NCBI GenBank assembly: GCA_017942035.1
Contig: JAGAVG010000010.1
Location: 1-53,827 of the forward strand
Length of the DNA stretch: 53,827 nucleotides
Reading direction: 5' to 3'
Source: a bacterium
GTDB taxonomy: Bacteria > Cyanobacteriota > Vampirovibrionia > Gastranaerophilales > Gastranaerophilaceae
Each line of letters starts with the position of its first letter. Position 1 is the stretch's first letter. Shown here one piece after another: positions 15,865 to 24,249 of the stretch. Under the pieces are notes generated by a model. The model had not been told where the DNA came from. It saw only the letters and a list, made by a program, of their open reading frames with translations, and ran no database searches. The position numbers and the translations under genes were made by a program.

Positions 15865-17073
15865 ATGGATAAAGTATTAAAAAAGAAAATTTGGATTGCG
15901 ATAGTAGCTTTGATTGGGTTAATTACGACTATAAAGCTTGCTGTTATTTATTATGAGGCCAACTTTAACCCGTCGTATCTCGGAAGTTTCTGTTCCGTGA
16001 ACGATTTTATTGATTGTGACGGAGTTGCCCAGACTTCGGAGTCTCAGTTCTTTGGCGTGCCTCTTGCTTTATGGGGGTTAATCCTTTACTCATTTATTTT
16101 CTTGATGCTTATTGCTAACAAGATGAAAAATTTGAAAATATTTAAGTTTATGGAAGTTTTTAAAAATCCGCTGGATTATATAGTCTCTATCGGTTTGATT
16201 TCTTTCTGTATTTCGATGATTTTACTTTGTGTCAGCTTATTCGGAATAAATAAATTGTGCATTTTGTGTGCTGTTACTTACATTTTAGATCTTATAATTT
16301 CATTGATTGCCGTTGATTTTAAAAATGGCGGGTTTGTGAAATCTATAAAACAAAGTTTTGTGGATTTTCTTGATGCGCTAAAAATTAAACCTTATTTAAT
16401 TGCTTTTATTATTGTGGCACTTGCGGCTATAGGTGCGCTTTCATATACAACATCAACAATGGTGCTTGCTCCTCAGGTGAAAAAACAGGAGGGAATGGCA
16501 GAATTTTTAAATACTTCTCATAACAGATACAAAATCCGCGGTAACGTTTTAGGAAGTAAAAATCCTAAGCTTGTGGTTGTAACATACACTGACTATGAAT
16601 GTCCGGTCTGTGCGTCATATAACATTATGATACATAAGCTGGCAAAAGAAGTTAAAGATATTCAAATTGAACACCATAATTATCCGATTGATATGGCATG
16701 TAATCCTGCGATTACAAAACCGTTCCATCAGAGAGCCTGCATGCTTGCAAAATACGCTATGGCCGCTGAAAAACAAGATAACGTCTGGGGATTTGGTTCT
16801 GCTTTATTTGAGAAAAAACCTAAGACTGAAGATGAAGTACTTGAAATTGCCAAAAAACTTCATTTCGATGTTGAACAATTGAAAAAAGATGCTTACAGTG
16901 AGGAAATTTCAAAGAAACTTGATATGGAGATTAAGGACGCAAACAAAAAAGGTATCATCGGGACTCCGGTAACTCAGGTAGGATATGAAATTCATATCGG
17001 TATAACAGAATATCCGGAATTTAAAAAATATATTCAGGAAAAATTAAAGCAGGCAGAAAGTGAACAAAAATAA
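15865..17073 (+). CDS. VKOR-family quinone-linked disulfide oxidase fused to a DsbA-like thioredoxin domain
   Basis: A two-in-one disulfide-forming enzyme. The N-terminal VKOR membrane domain (about residues 1-150) passes electrons from the thioredoxin partner to quinone. The C-terminal DsbA-like domain (about 205-395, after a membrane segment near 175-195) oxidises exported proteins. The VKOR cysteines are all present: loop pair C43 and C51 (FCSVNDFIDC) and the quinone-side pair C132-I-L-C135. The thioredoxin active site is C246-P-V-C249 in YTDYECPVCAS, with the cis-proline loop GTPVT near 367. This fusion order is the cyanobacterial type. The last 14 nt overlap queH. The cysteine-bearing prepilins and membrane proteins of this window are plausible substrates. 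Confidence 0.92.
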   Translation: MDKVLKKKIWIAIVALIGLITTIKLAVIYYEANFNPSYLGSFCSVNDFIDCDGVAQTSESQFFGVPLALWGLILYSFIFLMLIANKMKNLKIFKFMEVFKNPLDYIVSIGLISFCISMILLCVSLFGINKLCILCAVTYILDLIISLIAVDFKNGGFVKSIKQSFVDFLDALKIKPYLIAFIIVALAAIGALSYTTSTMVLAPQVKKQEGMAEFLNTSHNRYKIRGNVLGSKNPKLVVVTYTDYECPVCASYNIMIHKLAKEVKDIQIEHHNYPIDMACNPAITKPFHQRACMLAKYAMAAEKQDNVWGFGSALFEKKPKTEDEVLEIAKKLHFDVEQLKKDAYSEEISKKLDMEIKDANKKGIIGTPVTQVGYEIHIGITEYPEFKKYIQEKLKQAESEQK

Positions 17074-17602
17074 AATTTTATTACATGCTTGCTGTGCAAT
17101 ATGTTCAGGGTATCCCGTATCTTTATTAAAAGATGCGGGATATGACGTTGTCGTTTATTTTTACAACCCGAATATTTACCCGCGGGAAGAGTATATCAAG
17201 AGGCTTGAGGCACAGAAAATTCTCTGTGAAAAATTCAATGTAGAATTGATTGAAGGACCTTATGATTTTCCTGCTTTTTATGATGCGGCAAAAGGGCTTG
17301 AAAATGAACCGGAGAGAGGAAAACGCTGTATAAAATGTTTTGATTTGAGACTTAATGAGACTGCAAAAAAGGCTAAAGCTTTGGGAATAGAAAAATTCAG
17401 CACTTCTATTGTAATAAGTCCGCACAAAAATTTTCAATTGATATCTTCAATCGGAACTGAGATTGCTCAGAAATACGGACTTGAGTATTTATCAATAGAT
17501 TTTAAAAAGAAAGACGGATTTTTAAAAACTAATAAAATTTCGCGTGAATTAGGGCTTTACCGTCAAAATTACTGCGGATGCGAGTTTTCTATTAAGAATT
17601 AA
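17060..17602 (+). CDS. queH: epoxyqueuosine reductase QueH
   Basis: QueH performs the last step of queuosine tRNA modification, reducing epoxyqueuosine, and replaces the unrelated QueG. The 180 residues contain the family cysteine sets HACCAICSGYP near the N-terminus, GKRCIKCFDLRL in the middle and YRQNYCGCEFS at the C-terminus, which bind an iron-sulfur cluster and a second metal. The start is GTG 17060, overlapping the end of the VKOR-DsbA gene by 14 nt, so the two genes are coupled. No other queuosine gene is nearby. Confidence 0.92.
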   Translation: MNKNKILLHACCAICSGYPVSLLKDAGYDVVVYFYNPNIYPREEYIKRLEAQKILCEKFNVELIEGPYDFPAFYDAAKGLENEPERGKRCIKCFDLRLNETAKKAKALGIEKFSTSIVISPHKNFQLISSIGTEIAQKYGLEYLSIDFKKKDGFLKTNKISRELGLYRQNYCGCEFSIKN

Positions 17603-17704
17603 TACACAAAAATTATACTCTTATTTTTTTATTTATAAATTGCCGGCATGGCGGATTTTATTTATTTTTCTGCCGGTAGAATAGTTTTTGAAAAGGAGTT
17701 AAAA

Positions 17705-18559
17705 ATGAAGAGTACGATTTATCAATCCGCAATGTGTGAACTTAAAGAGTTGAATAACTTATTTATAGAAATGAGTGCGAAATCTTGTAATATGAAATGC
17801 AAACACTGTTATATTGATTTCCCTTTAAGCCGTAATGTAAAAGATTTTATTCCGTGTGAAAAGATTAAAGAAGCTATTACCGACTCTAAGAATGAAAAAA
17901 TTGAATGTATATATCTGACCGGCGGAGAACCCATGATGCATCCGGATTTCAACGCGATATTAAGAACTTGTCTTAAACGCTCAAATGTTTGTATTTTTAC
18001 AAACGGAAGTTTTATAAATGAGAAAAAGGCAAGGTTTTTGAAACGTGTTGAGGAAGAAAGCAGTTTCGAAATTATTTTTAAACTCAGTCTTGACCACTAT
18101 GATGAAGTAAAAAATGACGATATAAGAGGCCGCGGCGCATACAGACAGACTGTACATGCGGTTAAATATTTGATGAAATACGGATTCAGGCCGATTATTT
18201 GTGTGACTAATTATTATAATCTCTCAAAAAGTGAAATATTTGAAAAGTACTCGGAAATTTTTTCTGATATAGGTTACGAGATAAATGATCAGAGTTTAAA
18301 AATTAATGTTTGGCATGATAAAAATAGTACTCCTGATGAAATAGACTGGTCTTGGAAGTCCCTTGACTGCGAATGCGGAAGAGTTCTAACCGTAAATGGT
18401 GTATATTCTTGTCCATTTTTAGCAAATGATCACCGTGGCAGGTCTGGTGCAGATTTTAAAGATTTTTCAAGAAAAACCGCGTTGGAAACTTCTTTTTGCA
18501 CTTCGTGTATTAAAAATTCCGAAAGTATGTTTTCATTGAATTATAAATTATATGAATAA
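17705..18559 (+). CDS. radical SAM protein with cysteine-rich C-terminus
   Basis: A radical SAM enzyme of 284 residues. The cluster motif is C28-x3-C32-x2-C35 (SCNMKCKHCYID), followed by LTGGEPMMHPDF, typical of the peptide-modifying and MoaA-like branch. The C-terminus has cysteines in DCECGRVLTVNGVYSCPF and FCTSC, resembling a short SPASM/Twitch domain that would hold auxiliary clusters. The substrate is unknown: no obvious peptide precursor adjoins it, although the gap 17603-17704 was checked for one. The start is ATG 17705 with AAGGAG; an upstream in-frame start 19 codons earlier lacks a binding site. A terminator follows. Confidence 0.85.
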   Translation: MKSTIYQSAMCELKELNNLFIEMSAKSCNMKCKHCYIDFPLSRNVKDFIPCEKIKEAITDSKNEKIECIYLTGGEPMMHPDFNAILRTCLKRSNVCIFTNGSFINEKKARFLKRVEEESSFEIIFKLSLDHYDEVKNDDIRGRGAYRQTVHAVKYLMKYGFRPIICVTNYYNLSKSEIFEKYSEIFSDIGYEINDQSLKINVWHDKNSTPDEIDWSWKSLDCECGRVLTVNGVYSCPFLANDHRGRSGADFKDFSRKTALETSFCTSCIKNSESMFSLNYKLYE

Positions 18560-18560
18560 T

Positions 18561-18594
18561 AAAAAAACTCCGGTATTTTTACCGTAGTTTTTTG
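18561..18594. terminator. bidirectional terminator between the radical SAM gene and pilO
   Basis: Stem AAAAACT-C-CGGTA with TACCG-T-AGTTTTT around a TTT loop. It has A/T tails on both sides, so it can serve both converging transcripts. Confidence 0.75.
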
Positions 18595-18605
18595 TTGAAA
18601 TCTCT

Positions 18606-19316
18606 TTAAGGAGCAGGCGGCGGAGGCGGAGTACCGTTAGTATCGCCAGCTGGCGGCGGTGGTGTATTGCCATCTGCCGGAGCCTGAGGAGAGGCTTGTT
18701 GTGCTGCCGGAGCCGATGAGTTCTGTTGTTCAGAACTGTCCTTTTGCGTATAAAGTTTTATTTGCATATTTGCAATCAATATTCTTTTATTTTTGTTGTA
18801 TGGAATAATTTCAATCTTAGAAATTTCCAGAAAATGCGGATGTTTGTAAAGATCTCTAAGGAAATTTTCAAGATTTCTGTATGATCCGATTAATTCCATA
18901 TCAACTTTGCAGGCATGATATAGATTTCCTACATTTTTAACGAAGTTATCATCTGCCGGATCGTAATCATATTTTACAGAGCGAGTTTTGATTTTATTCT
19001 GTTTTATTGAACTAAGTATCTCACCAAACTCTAATCCCATAGCAGTTTCGCTGTCAAGCCCTGTTTCATCCGGTTTAAAAAATGCTTTAAGAAGATTTTC
19101 AGATTCCTGTTCTTTTTTTGCTTCAGCAAGTTTTAATTCTTCAAGTTGTCTTTTTGCATCTTCCAGTGCATCTGTTTGAGTTTTAATTTGTTCTTTTGTT
19201 CCCGGTATTTTTTGAACATCCGGAACTACTTTTACTATAGCCAAGATGAACAAAACAAATCCTGCAACAAGAAGTGCTATACCATTTTTTATTTTTTTTA
19301 ATTCATTCAGCTCCAT
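18606..19316 (-). CDS. pilO: type IV pilus inner-membrane alignment protein PilO
   Basis: PilO forms, with PilN and PilM, the inner-membrane alignment complex that links the pilus motor to the outer channel. The 236-residue product has an N-terminal membrane anchor (about 12-31, GIALLVAGFVLFILAIVKVV), a coiled coil rich in Glu/Lys (about 35-75), and a ferredoxin-like periplasmic domain (about 90-190). The last 45 residues are Pro/Gln/Ala-rich low complexity (PPPPAGDTNGTPPPPPAP), beyond the usual family end. It follows pilMN by 17 nt on the same strand. Naming rests on layout and neighbour; sequence similarity in this family is weak. Confidence 0.82.
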   Translation of the reverse strand: MELNELKKIKNGIALLVAGFVLFILAIVKVVPDVQKIPGTKEQIKTQTDALEDAKRQLEELKLAEAKKEQESENLLKAFFKPDETGLDSETAMGLEFGEILSSIKQNKIKTRSVKYDYDPADDNFVKNVGNLYHACKVDMELIGSYRNLENFLRDLYKHPHFLEISKIEIIPYNKNKRILIANMQIKLYTQKDSSEQQNSSAPAAQQASPQAPADGNTPPPPAGDTNGTPPPPPAP

Positions 19317-19333
19317 TTATTGATCCTTATTTG

Positions 19334-21085
19334 TTATTTTTTGAAATTTATAAAGTTTGCCCCTAAAGGTGAAAGACCTTTTGGCGGTTCATCAGATGGT
19401 GCAGCCGGATTATCTGCCGGAGGTGCCGGTGCTGCGGCTTGACCTTCTGCGGCCGGTTGTGCTGCTCCTGGCTGTGCACCTGCGTTTTCTGCGTTTTCTG
19501 TCGCAGGTGGTGCAAGTTCTGCATCTGTCATATTTGTAATTTCAAACTTATAGCATTCCTGTTTATTCGGATTTACTATATCATCCAGTGAACCGGAATC
19601 CATTTCAAGTTTATGAAGTCTTAATTGAACATTTAAAAGAGAATCTTTCATTCCTCTAAAGAATGTGTAAACATCTTTTACGTTTGTAGCTTCACCTTTT
19701 ATGTCAATTTTTCCGTCATCTTTTGTGTTATAATAAGTTACCCAGAGATTTCTAGGAACTGATTCTCCTATTGCGGCATAAGACATAAGTTTTGTTCTAT
19801 TTGTATCGAGAACTTTTTTTATTTCATCTTTTAAATTAAATTGTCCGTTGCCATTTTTATTTTGAATTTCTGAGATTTGAGATTGTACCGTTTGTAACTC
19901 AGAATTTATTCCATCCAGTTTCGCATTAAGGTTTTTTGAGTAAGCAGGAATTGTTAAAAACAAAATCAGTGCAAGTATTGCTAATGGAATATCAACAACC
20001 AGCGCAATACGTATTGCTTCCTGCGGCGTAATTTCGTATTCTTTTTCTCCCAGTTTTATTTTTGCTGGGCCTTCATCATTTCCGGAATCGGACTTGCCGC
20101 CTAAAATGTTGAATTTTAAAGGTGAAGAGGCAGTCTTTGATATTGCAATACCGACAGCTTCAAGGGAAATTTTCAATACATTACCTTGAAGTACATCCAA
20201 ACTTACCGGTATAACTTCCTGTTTTTTATATCTGTTGTTTTCAAGAACTGTTATATTACCGTCGACTTGAAGGGTATTGGCAAGAATTTCAGCTGAAACA
20301 TCATCTGTTTCGGATATAATATAAAGATAATTTGCCGGATAACTCATTAATGTGAGCTGCGCGGATGCATTGATAGCTTTGTATATTTCATCCCCTTCAA
20401 AGGATTTTACTGCAAGTGCTTCTTCAGAATAATCTATAACTTTTTTGCCAACCATTGAACAAATTGAGTATCCATTCTGGTTGATAATCATTAAATTCCA
20501 GCTTACACCATCTTTCATTTGATCCGGAGCCAGATTTGCATACGAAAGTGTTCTTAAAATTGATGATAATGAAATATCAACGCTTACAAGATTTGCGCCA
20601 ATTTCAGATAATGCAGCTTCGATATTGTCAATTGTATTTTGCTGGATTGCAGTATAAAAAACCTTGCGCGAATCATTAGTAGTCGCCACATCTGATTCTA
20701 CCCAGCTAATCAAAGGATCATATCTTTTAAATATATAAGATTGTTCAACTTCAGATGTTACAATTGTTGAAACGCCCTCATCATCAACCATTAACTGAAT
20801 GTCTTTGCTTCCAAAATGTACTAAAGGAAGGTTTAAAACAATATTTGACTTGTGGCTCAAATTGAGTTCATCAAGCATTTCTAATGTTGCCTGCTTGAAT
20901 GCTTCGTAATTAGAAATTTCTCTTAATGATTCATTATATTCCAGAGGTCTATATGTATAATTTTTAACCTGTTTAAGGTTAGTATCAAAAAGTATCATTT
21001 CAAGCCCGACACCGGGTGTAACTGACATATATACTGTACTTTTGTTATCTGCACCTAGTTGAGATAAAAAATCACTAATACCCAT
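19334..21085 (-). CDS. PilM-PilN fusion protein of the type IV pilus
   Basis: One 583-residue polypeptide combines two components that are usually separate. Residues of about 1-340 form an actin-like PilM ATPase domain (VYMSVTPGVGLEMILFD, LNLPLVHFG, LVSVDISLSSILRTL, ISLEAVGIAISK). After a linker with NILGG comes a membrane segment (about 357-378, IALVVDIPLAILALILFLTI), a coiled coil (KLDGINSELQTVQSQISEIQ) and a PilN-like periplasmic domain (about 420-520). The C-terminal 65 residues are Ala/Pro-rich. PilM normally binds the N-terminal tail of PilN in the cytoplasm; the fusion makes that contact permanent. pilO follows directly. It is divergent from nadA. Confidence 0.85.
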   Translation of the reverse strand: MGISDFLSQLGADNKSTVYMSVTPGVGLEMILFDTNLKQVKNYTYRPLEYNESLREISNYEAFKQATLEMLDELNLSHKSNIVLNLPLVHFGSKDIQLMVDDEGVSTIVTSEVEQSYIFKRYDPLISWVESDVATTNDSRKVFYTAIQQNTIDNIEAALSEIGANLVSVDISLSSILRTLSYANLAPDQMKDGVSWNLMIINQNGYSICSMVGKKVIDYSEEALAVKSFEGDEIYKAINASAQLTLMSYPANYLYIISETDDVSAEILANTLQVDGNITVLENNRYKKQEVIPVSLDVLQGNVLKISLEAVGIAISKTASSPLKFNILGGKSDSGNDEGPAKIKLGEKEYEITPQEAIRIALVVDIPLAILALILFLTIPAYSKNLNAKLDGINSELQTVQSQISEIQNKNGNGQFNLKDEIKKVLDTNRTKLMSYAAIGESVPRNLWVTYYNTKDDGKIDIKGEATNVKDVYTFFRGMKDSLLNVQLRLHKLEMDSGSLDDIVNPNKQECYKFEITNMTDAELAPPATENAENAGAQPGAAQPAAEGQAAAPAPPADNPAAPSDEPPKGLSPLGANFINFKK

Positions 21086-21200
21086 AAGCTCTTTCTCTAC
21101 ATACTTACTTTATCTAATCTTATTTTTATTATACAATATTAATATAGAAATATACAAATTTAACATAAATTTACACTAAATGTAGGAGATTTAACCTGAA

Positions 21201-22112
21201 ATGAATGATATCGTTGAAAAAATAAATAAATTAAAAAGAGAAAAAAATGCGGTTATTCTTGCACATTGTTATCAGAATGTTGAGATAGATAAGGTTGCGG
21301 ATTATGTTGGGGACTCTCTTTATTTAAGCCAAATGGCGGCAAAAACAGATGCCGATATAATTGTTTTTGCGGGGGTCTATTTTATGGCTCAAACAGCCAA
21401 AATTCTTTCGCCGCAGAAGAAAGTTCTGCTTCCGACGCTTGAATCCGGATGCCGCATGGCCGATATGATTACATTAAATCAATTAAGAGAATTTAAGGCA
21501 AGGTTTGATAAGAATCTGCCGGTTGTATGTTATGTGAATTCAACTGCAGAGGTTAAATCTGAATGCGATATGTGCTGTACAAGTTCAAATGCTTTGCAGG
21601 TGGTTAAGAGCATGGGAGTGAAAGAACTTTTGTTTGTTCCTGATACATATTTGGGTAAATGGGTTGAAAGTCAGCTTGAGGATGTAAAAGTTCATACGTA
21701 TCCGGGATTTTGCCCTACACATTTGCAAATAAGACCTTCTGATATTCTAGATGCTCGAAAGAAATATCCGAACGCGTTAGTTCTGGCACATCCTGAATGT
21801 CACAGTGAAGTCGTCAAGCTTGCGGATTATGTCGGAAGCACAACCGGAATAATGAAATATGCCAAAGAAAGTGACGGAAAAGAATTTATTATTGCAACTG
21901 AAAAAGGTGTTGTTGATAGATTAGAACGCGATATTAAGGATAAAAAATTCTATCTAATAAAGGAAAATATAATTTGTCCGAATATGAAAATTAATACACT
22001 TACGGATATTTATAATGCGTTAGAAAATGAAGAGCATGAGATTATTGTGGATGAAGAAATTTCTAAAAAAGCTGTTCACTGTATAAATCGTATGCTGGAG
22101 GTTTCAAAGTAA
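21201..22112 (+). CDS. nadA: quinolinate synthase
   Basis: NadA condenses iminoaspartate with dihydroxyacetone phosphate to quinolinate in de novo NAD synthesis, using an oxygen-sensitive 4Fe-4S cluster. The 303 residues match the short form of the enzyme. The three cluster ligands are C84 (SGCRMAD), C171 (PGFCPTHLQ) and C259 (ICPNMK), with spacing like that of the short thermophile enzymes. Other blocks are AHCYQNVEIDKVADYVGDS and VNSTAEVK. ATG 21201 has AGGAG about 13 nt upstream. The stop overlaps the rlmB start by 1 nt (TAATG). No nadB or nadC is in the window. Confidence 0.96.
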   Translation: MNDIVEKINKLKREKNAVILAHCYQNVEIDKVADYVGDSLYLSQMAAKTDADIIVFAGVYFMAQTAKILSPQKKVLLPTLESGCRMADMITLNQLREFKARFDKNLPVVCYVNSTAEVKSECDMCCTSSNALQVVKSMGVKELLFVPDTYLGKWVESQLEDVKVHTYPGFCPTHLQIRPSDILDARKKYPNALVLAHPECHSEVVKLADYVGSTTGIMKYAKESDGKEFIIATEKGVVDRLERDIKDKKFYLIKENIICPNMKINTLTDIYNALENEEHEIIVDEEISKKAVHCINRMLEVSK

Positions 22113-22855
22113 TGGAAGATATTATATTTGGGAAAAATTCGGTAACTGAGGCACTAATATCTGGAAAGAGAGAAATTAATAAAATAATTATTTCTAAAAG
22201 TTTACACAGTGACCAAAAACTAAACAAGATTAAAGAACTTGCAAGAGAACGCGGAATTGTTTTTCAATTTGTAGCTAAAGAAAAATTTCAACCGTACGCA
22301 GAATTTAATCACCAGGGTGTAATTGCTCAGGTTGCGCCTATTAAATATGTTGATATTGACGATTTTTTGGCTGAAAACCATGAAAATTCGTCTCTTGTAA
22401 TTCTTGACGGGGTAGAAGATTCTCATAATTTAGGTTCTATTATAAGAACATGCGTGTGTGCAGGAGTTGAGGCGGTGATTATTCCGTCCAGACGTAATGT
22501 TCAGGTTAATTCTACCGTTGAGAAAATTAGTGCGGGAGCGGTTAATCATATAAAAATAATTAAGGTAAACAGTTTGTCAAATGCTGTTGAAAAGTTAAAA
22601 AAATCAAACTGGTGGGTAATTGCAGCGGAGGCATCAGCGGAACAAAATTATTATGATGTTGATTATAATGATATGAACTTTGCTATAGTCATGGGTGCTG
22701 AACATGCAGGGGTTTCAAAAACTATACTAAAGGCGGCAGATTTTATTGTGAAAATTCCGATGTTGAAAAGTTTTAATTCCTTGAATGTTTCTAACGCTCT
22801 GAGTGCGATTATATTTGAGACCGTGCGCCAAAGATTAAGTAAGGTTAAGAAATAG
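22112..22855 (+). CDS. rlmB: SpoU-family rRNA ribose methyltransferase, RlmB type
   Basis: It 2'-O-methylates a guanosine of 23S rRNA (G2251 in E. coli numbering for true RlmB). The N-terminal substrate-binding domain (about 1-75, IFGKNSVTEALISGKREINK) is followed by the knotted SPOUT domain with motif 1 LDGVEDSHNLGSIIRTC, motif 2 VMGAEHAGVSK and motif 3 IPMLKSFNSLNVSNALSAI. The 247 residues fit. It is translationally coupled to nadA. The TrmH/RlmB group is hard to split by eye, so the exact target nucleotide is inferred. Confidence 0.92.
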   Translation: MEDIIFGKNSVTEALISGKREINKIIISKSLHSDQKLNKIKELARERGIVFQFVAKEKFQPYAEFNHQGVIAQVAPIKYVDIDDFLAENHENSSLVILDGVEDSHNLGSIIRTCVCAGVEAVIIPSRRNVQVNSTVEKISAGAVNHIKIIKVNSLSNAVEKLKKSNWWVIAAEASAEQNYYDVDYNDMNFAIVMGAEHAGVSKTILKAADFIVKIPMLKSFNSLNVSNALSAIIFETVRQRLSKVKK

Positions 22856-22914
22856 GTAAAATTTTTTATATATCATATAATTAAATAAAATATTTATATG
22901 GAGAGCTTTATTTG

Positions 22915-23919
22915 ATGAAAAGTGACATTGAAAAATACGGATTAATGACAGAAGAAATCTCTGATGAGAATGTAGATTTCCATAAACTTCAGATGAATAG
23001 TGATGAGGACGAGGATGTTTTAATATCAGTGGAAGATCCTAAAGTTCAGGAAAATTTATCTACTGTCAATTCTGATGACAGTGTAAAAATTTATCTTCAG
23101 CAAATAGGTAAAATCCCATTGTTATCCGCCGAACAGGAGATTGAAATTGCAAAAAAAATATATGAAACGCAGGATGTTTTTTCTAAAAATCTTCTTGTAA
23201 ATGCAAATTTAAGACTTGTTGTAAGTATTGCTAAAAAATATATAGGCCGCGGACTTTCTTTTCTTGATTTGATTCAGGAAGGAAACATGGGCTTGATGAA
23301 AGCTGCGAGCCGTTTTGATTACACAAAAGGTTATAAGTTTTCGACTTACGCAACCTGGTGGATTCAGCAGTCAATAACAAGAGCAATTGCTGATAAGGCA
23401 AGGATTATAAGACTTCCGATCCACATGATTGAATCTCTGGGAAAAATCAGAAAAGCTACAATAGATTTGACAACAGAGCTTGGCCGAACTCCTACAAAGC
23501 AAGAAATTGCCTACCGTCTGGGAGTTTCGGTTAACAAAATTTCTTCAATAATTAAATCTGCACAATCTACGATTAGTATGGAAACTCCGGCAACTTCAAG
23601 TGAGGAATCTTCAAAAATTGCGGATTTTATTGTCGATGAAGACTCTATTGCTCCGGAAGCAAGAGTTTCACAGGAAAACTTGTTTGATGATATAAGAAAT
23701 ATGCTTAATCAACTTTCGCCCAAGGAAAGAGATGTGCTGATTTTGCGCTATGGACTTGACAGTAACGGAACGAAGAAAACTCTTGATGATATCGGTTCTC
23801 AATACGGTGTGTCGAGAGAGAGAATCCGACAGATTGAAAACCGTGCGATATCAAAGTTGAAAAAACTTTGTAAAAATAAAAAGCTTGCATTTGGTTTGAA
23901 AAATTATTTTGGCGGATGA
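22915..23919 (+). CDS. RNA polymerase sigma factor, RpoD/SigA type
   Basis: A group 1 or 2 sigma-70 factor that recognises -10/-35 promoters like those seen across the window. The 334 residues contain region 1.2 (DSVKIYLQQIGKIPLLSAEQE), region 2 with the -10-reading YATWWIQQSITRAI, region 3 and region 4.2 with the -35-reading helix (LDDIGSQYGVSRERIRQIE). Region 1.1 and the non-conserved insertion of large RpoD proteins are absent; an acidic 60-residue tail stands in for them. This is typical of cyanobacterial-type primary or alternative SigA. ATG 22915 has GGAGAG upstream; a TTG one codon earlier is less likely. Whether it is the housekeeping factor depends on other copies outside the window. 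Confidence 0.9.
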   Translation: MKSDIEKYGLMTEEISDENVDFHKLQMNSDEDEDVLISVEDPKVQENLSTVNSDDSVKIYLQQIGKIPLLSAEQEIEIAKKIYETQDVFSKNLLVNANLRLVVSIAKKYIGRGLSFLDLIQEGNMGLMKAASRFDYTKGYKFSTYATWWIQQSITRAIADKARIIRLPIHMIESLGKIRKATIDLTTELGRTPTKQEIAYRLGVSVNKISSIIKSAQSTISMETPATSSEESSKIADFIVDEDSIAPEARVSQENLFDDIRNMLNQLSPKERDVLILRYGLDSNGTKKTLDDIGSQYGVSRERIRQIENRAISKLKKLCKNKKLAFGLKNYFGG

Positions 23920-23922
23920 TAT

Positions 23923-24040
23923 TAAGAAGACGCTAAGACGTTAAGGCGATAAGACGTTAAGAAGTTTCGTAATAACATGTCATTTCGAACGTCGGATTGA
24001 CCTCCGTGTTTCAGAATCTCATAATTTTAACGCAAAAAAC
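23923..24040. repeat. repeat tract joined to leader repeat copy 3
   Basis: A TTAAGACG-type tract (23923-23965) runs into a 93-bp segment (23948-24040) nearly identical to 384-476 in inverted orientation. It contains an ELVSAS-type unit with ACCTCCGTGTTTCAGAATCTC. The gap 23920-24249 holds only this tract and the leader repeat. Confidence 0.8.
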
Positions 24041-24207
24041 GCACCAAATTTTATATTTTGATGCGAGTTTTTTATAGCCTTATTATACAATATTTTCCAC
24101 CAATTTTCAAGTGGTCTTTTGTCGTTTTTTGATGATTTTTCGGATTTTGAAATGGTATGTTTTAGTAAGTTTCAGGCCTACTCGCACCAAAATATAAATT
24201 ATGGTGC
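24041..24207. repeat. prepilin leader repeat, copy 3
   Basis: 167 bp with end palindromes at 24041-24064 and 24184-24207. With its outer extension it matches copy 1 over 260 bp (23948-24207 against 217-476, inverted). It ends 42 bp before the prepilin ATG at 24250. The short downstream sequence ATGAATTTA is also shared with copy 2. Confidence 0.9.
24082..24110 (-). promoter_or_regulatory. sigma-70 promoter inside leader repeat copy 3, pointing away from the prepilin gene
   Basis: On the minus strand: TTGAAA (24105-24110), 17-nt spacer, TATAAT (24082-24087). Its transcript would reach the palindrome 24041-24064 and then GTTTTTTGCG. Confidence 0.75.
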
Positions 24208-24249
24208 ATGAATTTAAAGGATAATTTAAGAAAAACGGAGGATAAAAGT

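Noticed and set aside
17603-17704. Precursor peptide gene before the radical SAM gene
   Set aside because: The interval has no convincing short frame with a ribosome binding site. The in-frame extension reads MADFIYFSAGRIVF without a start signal.
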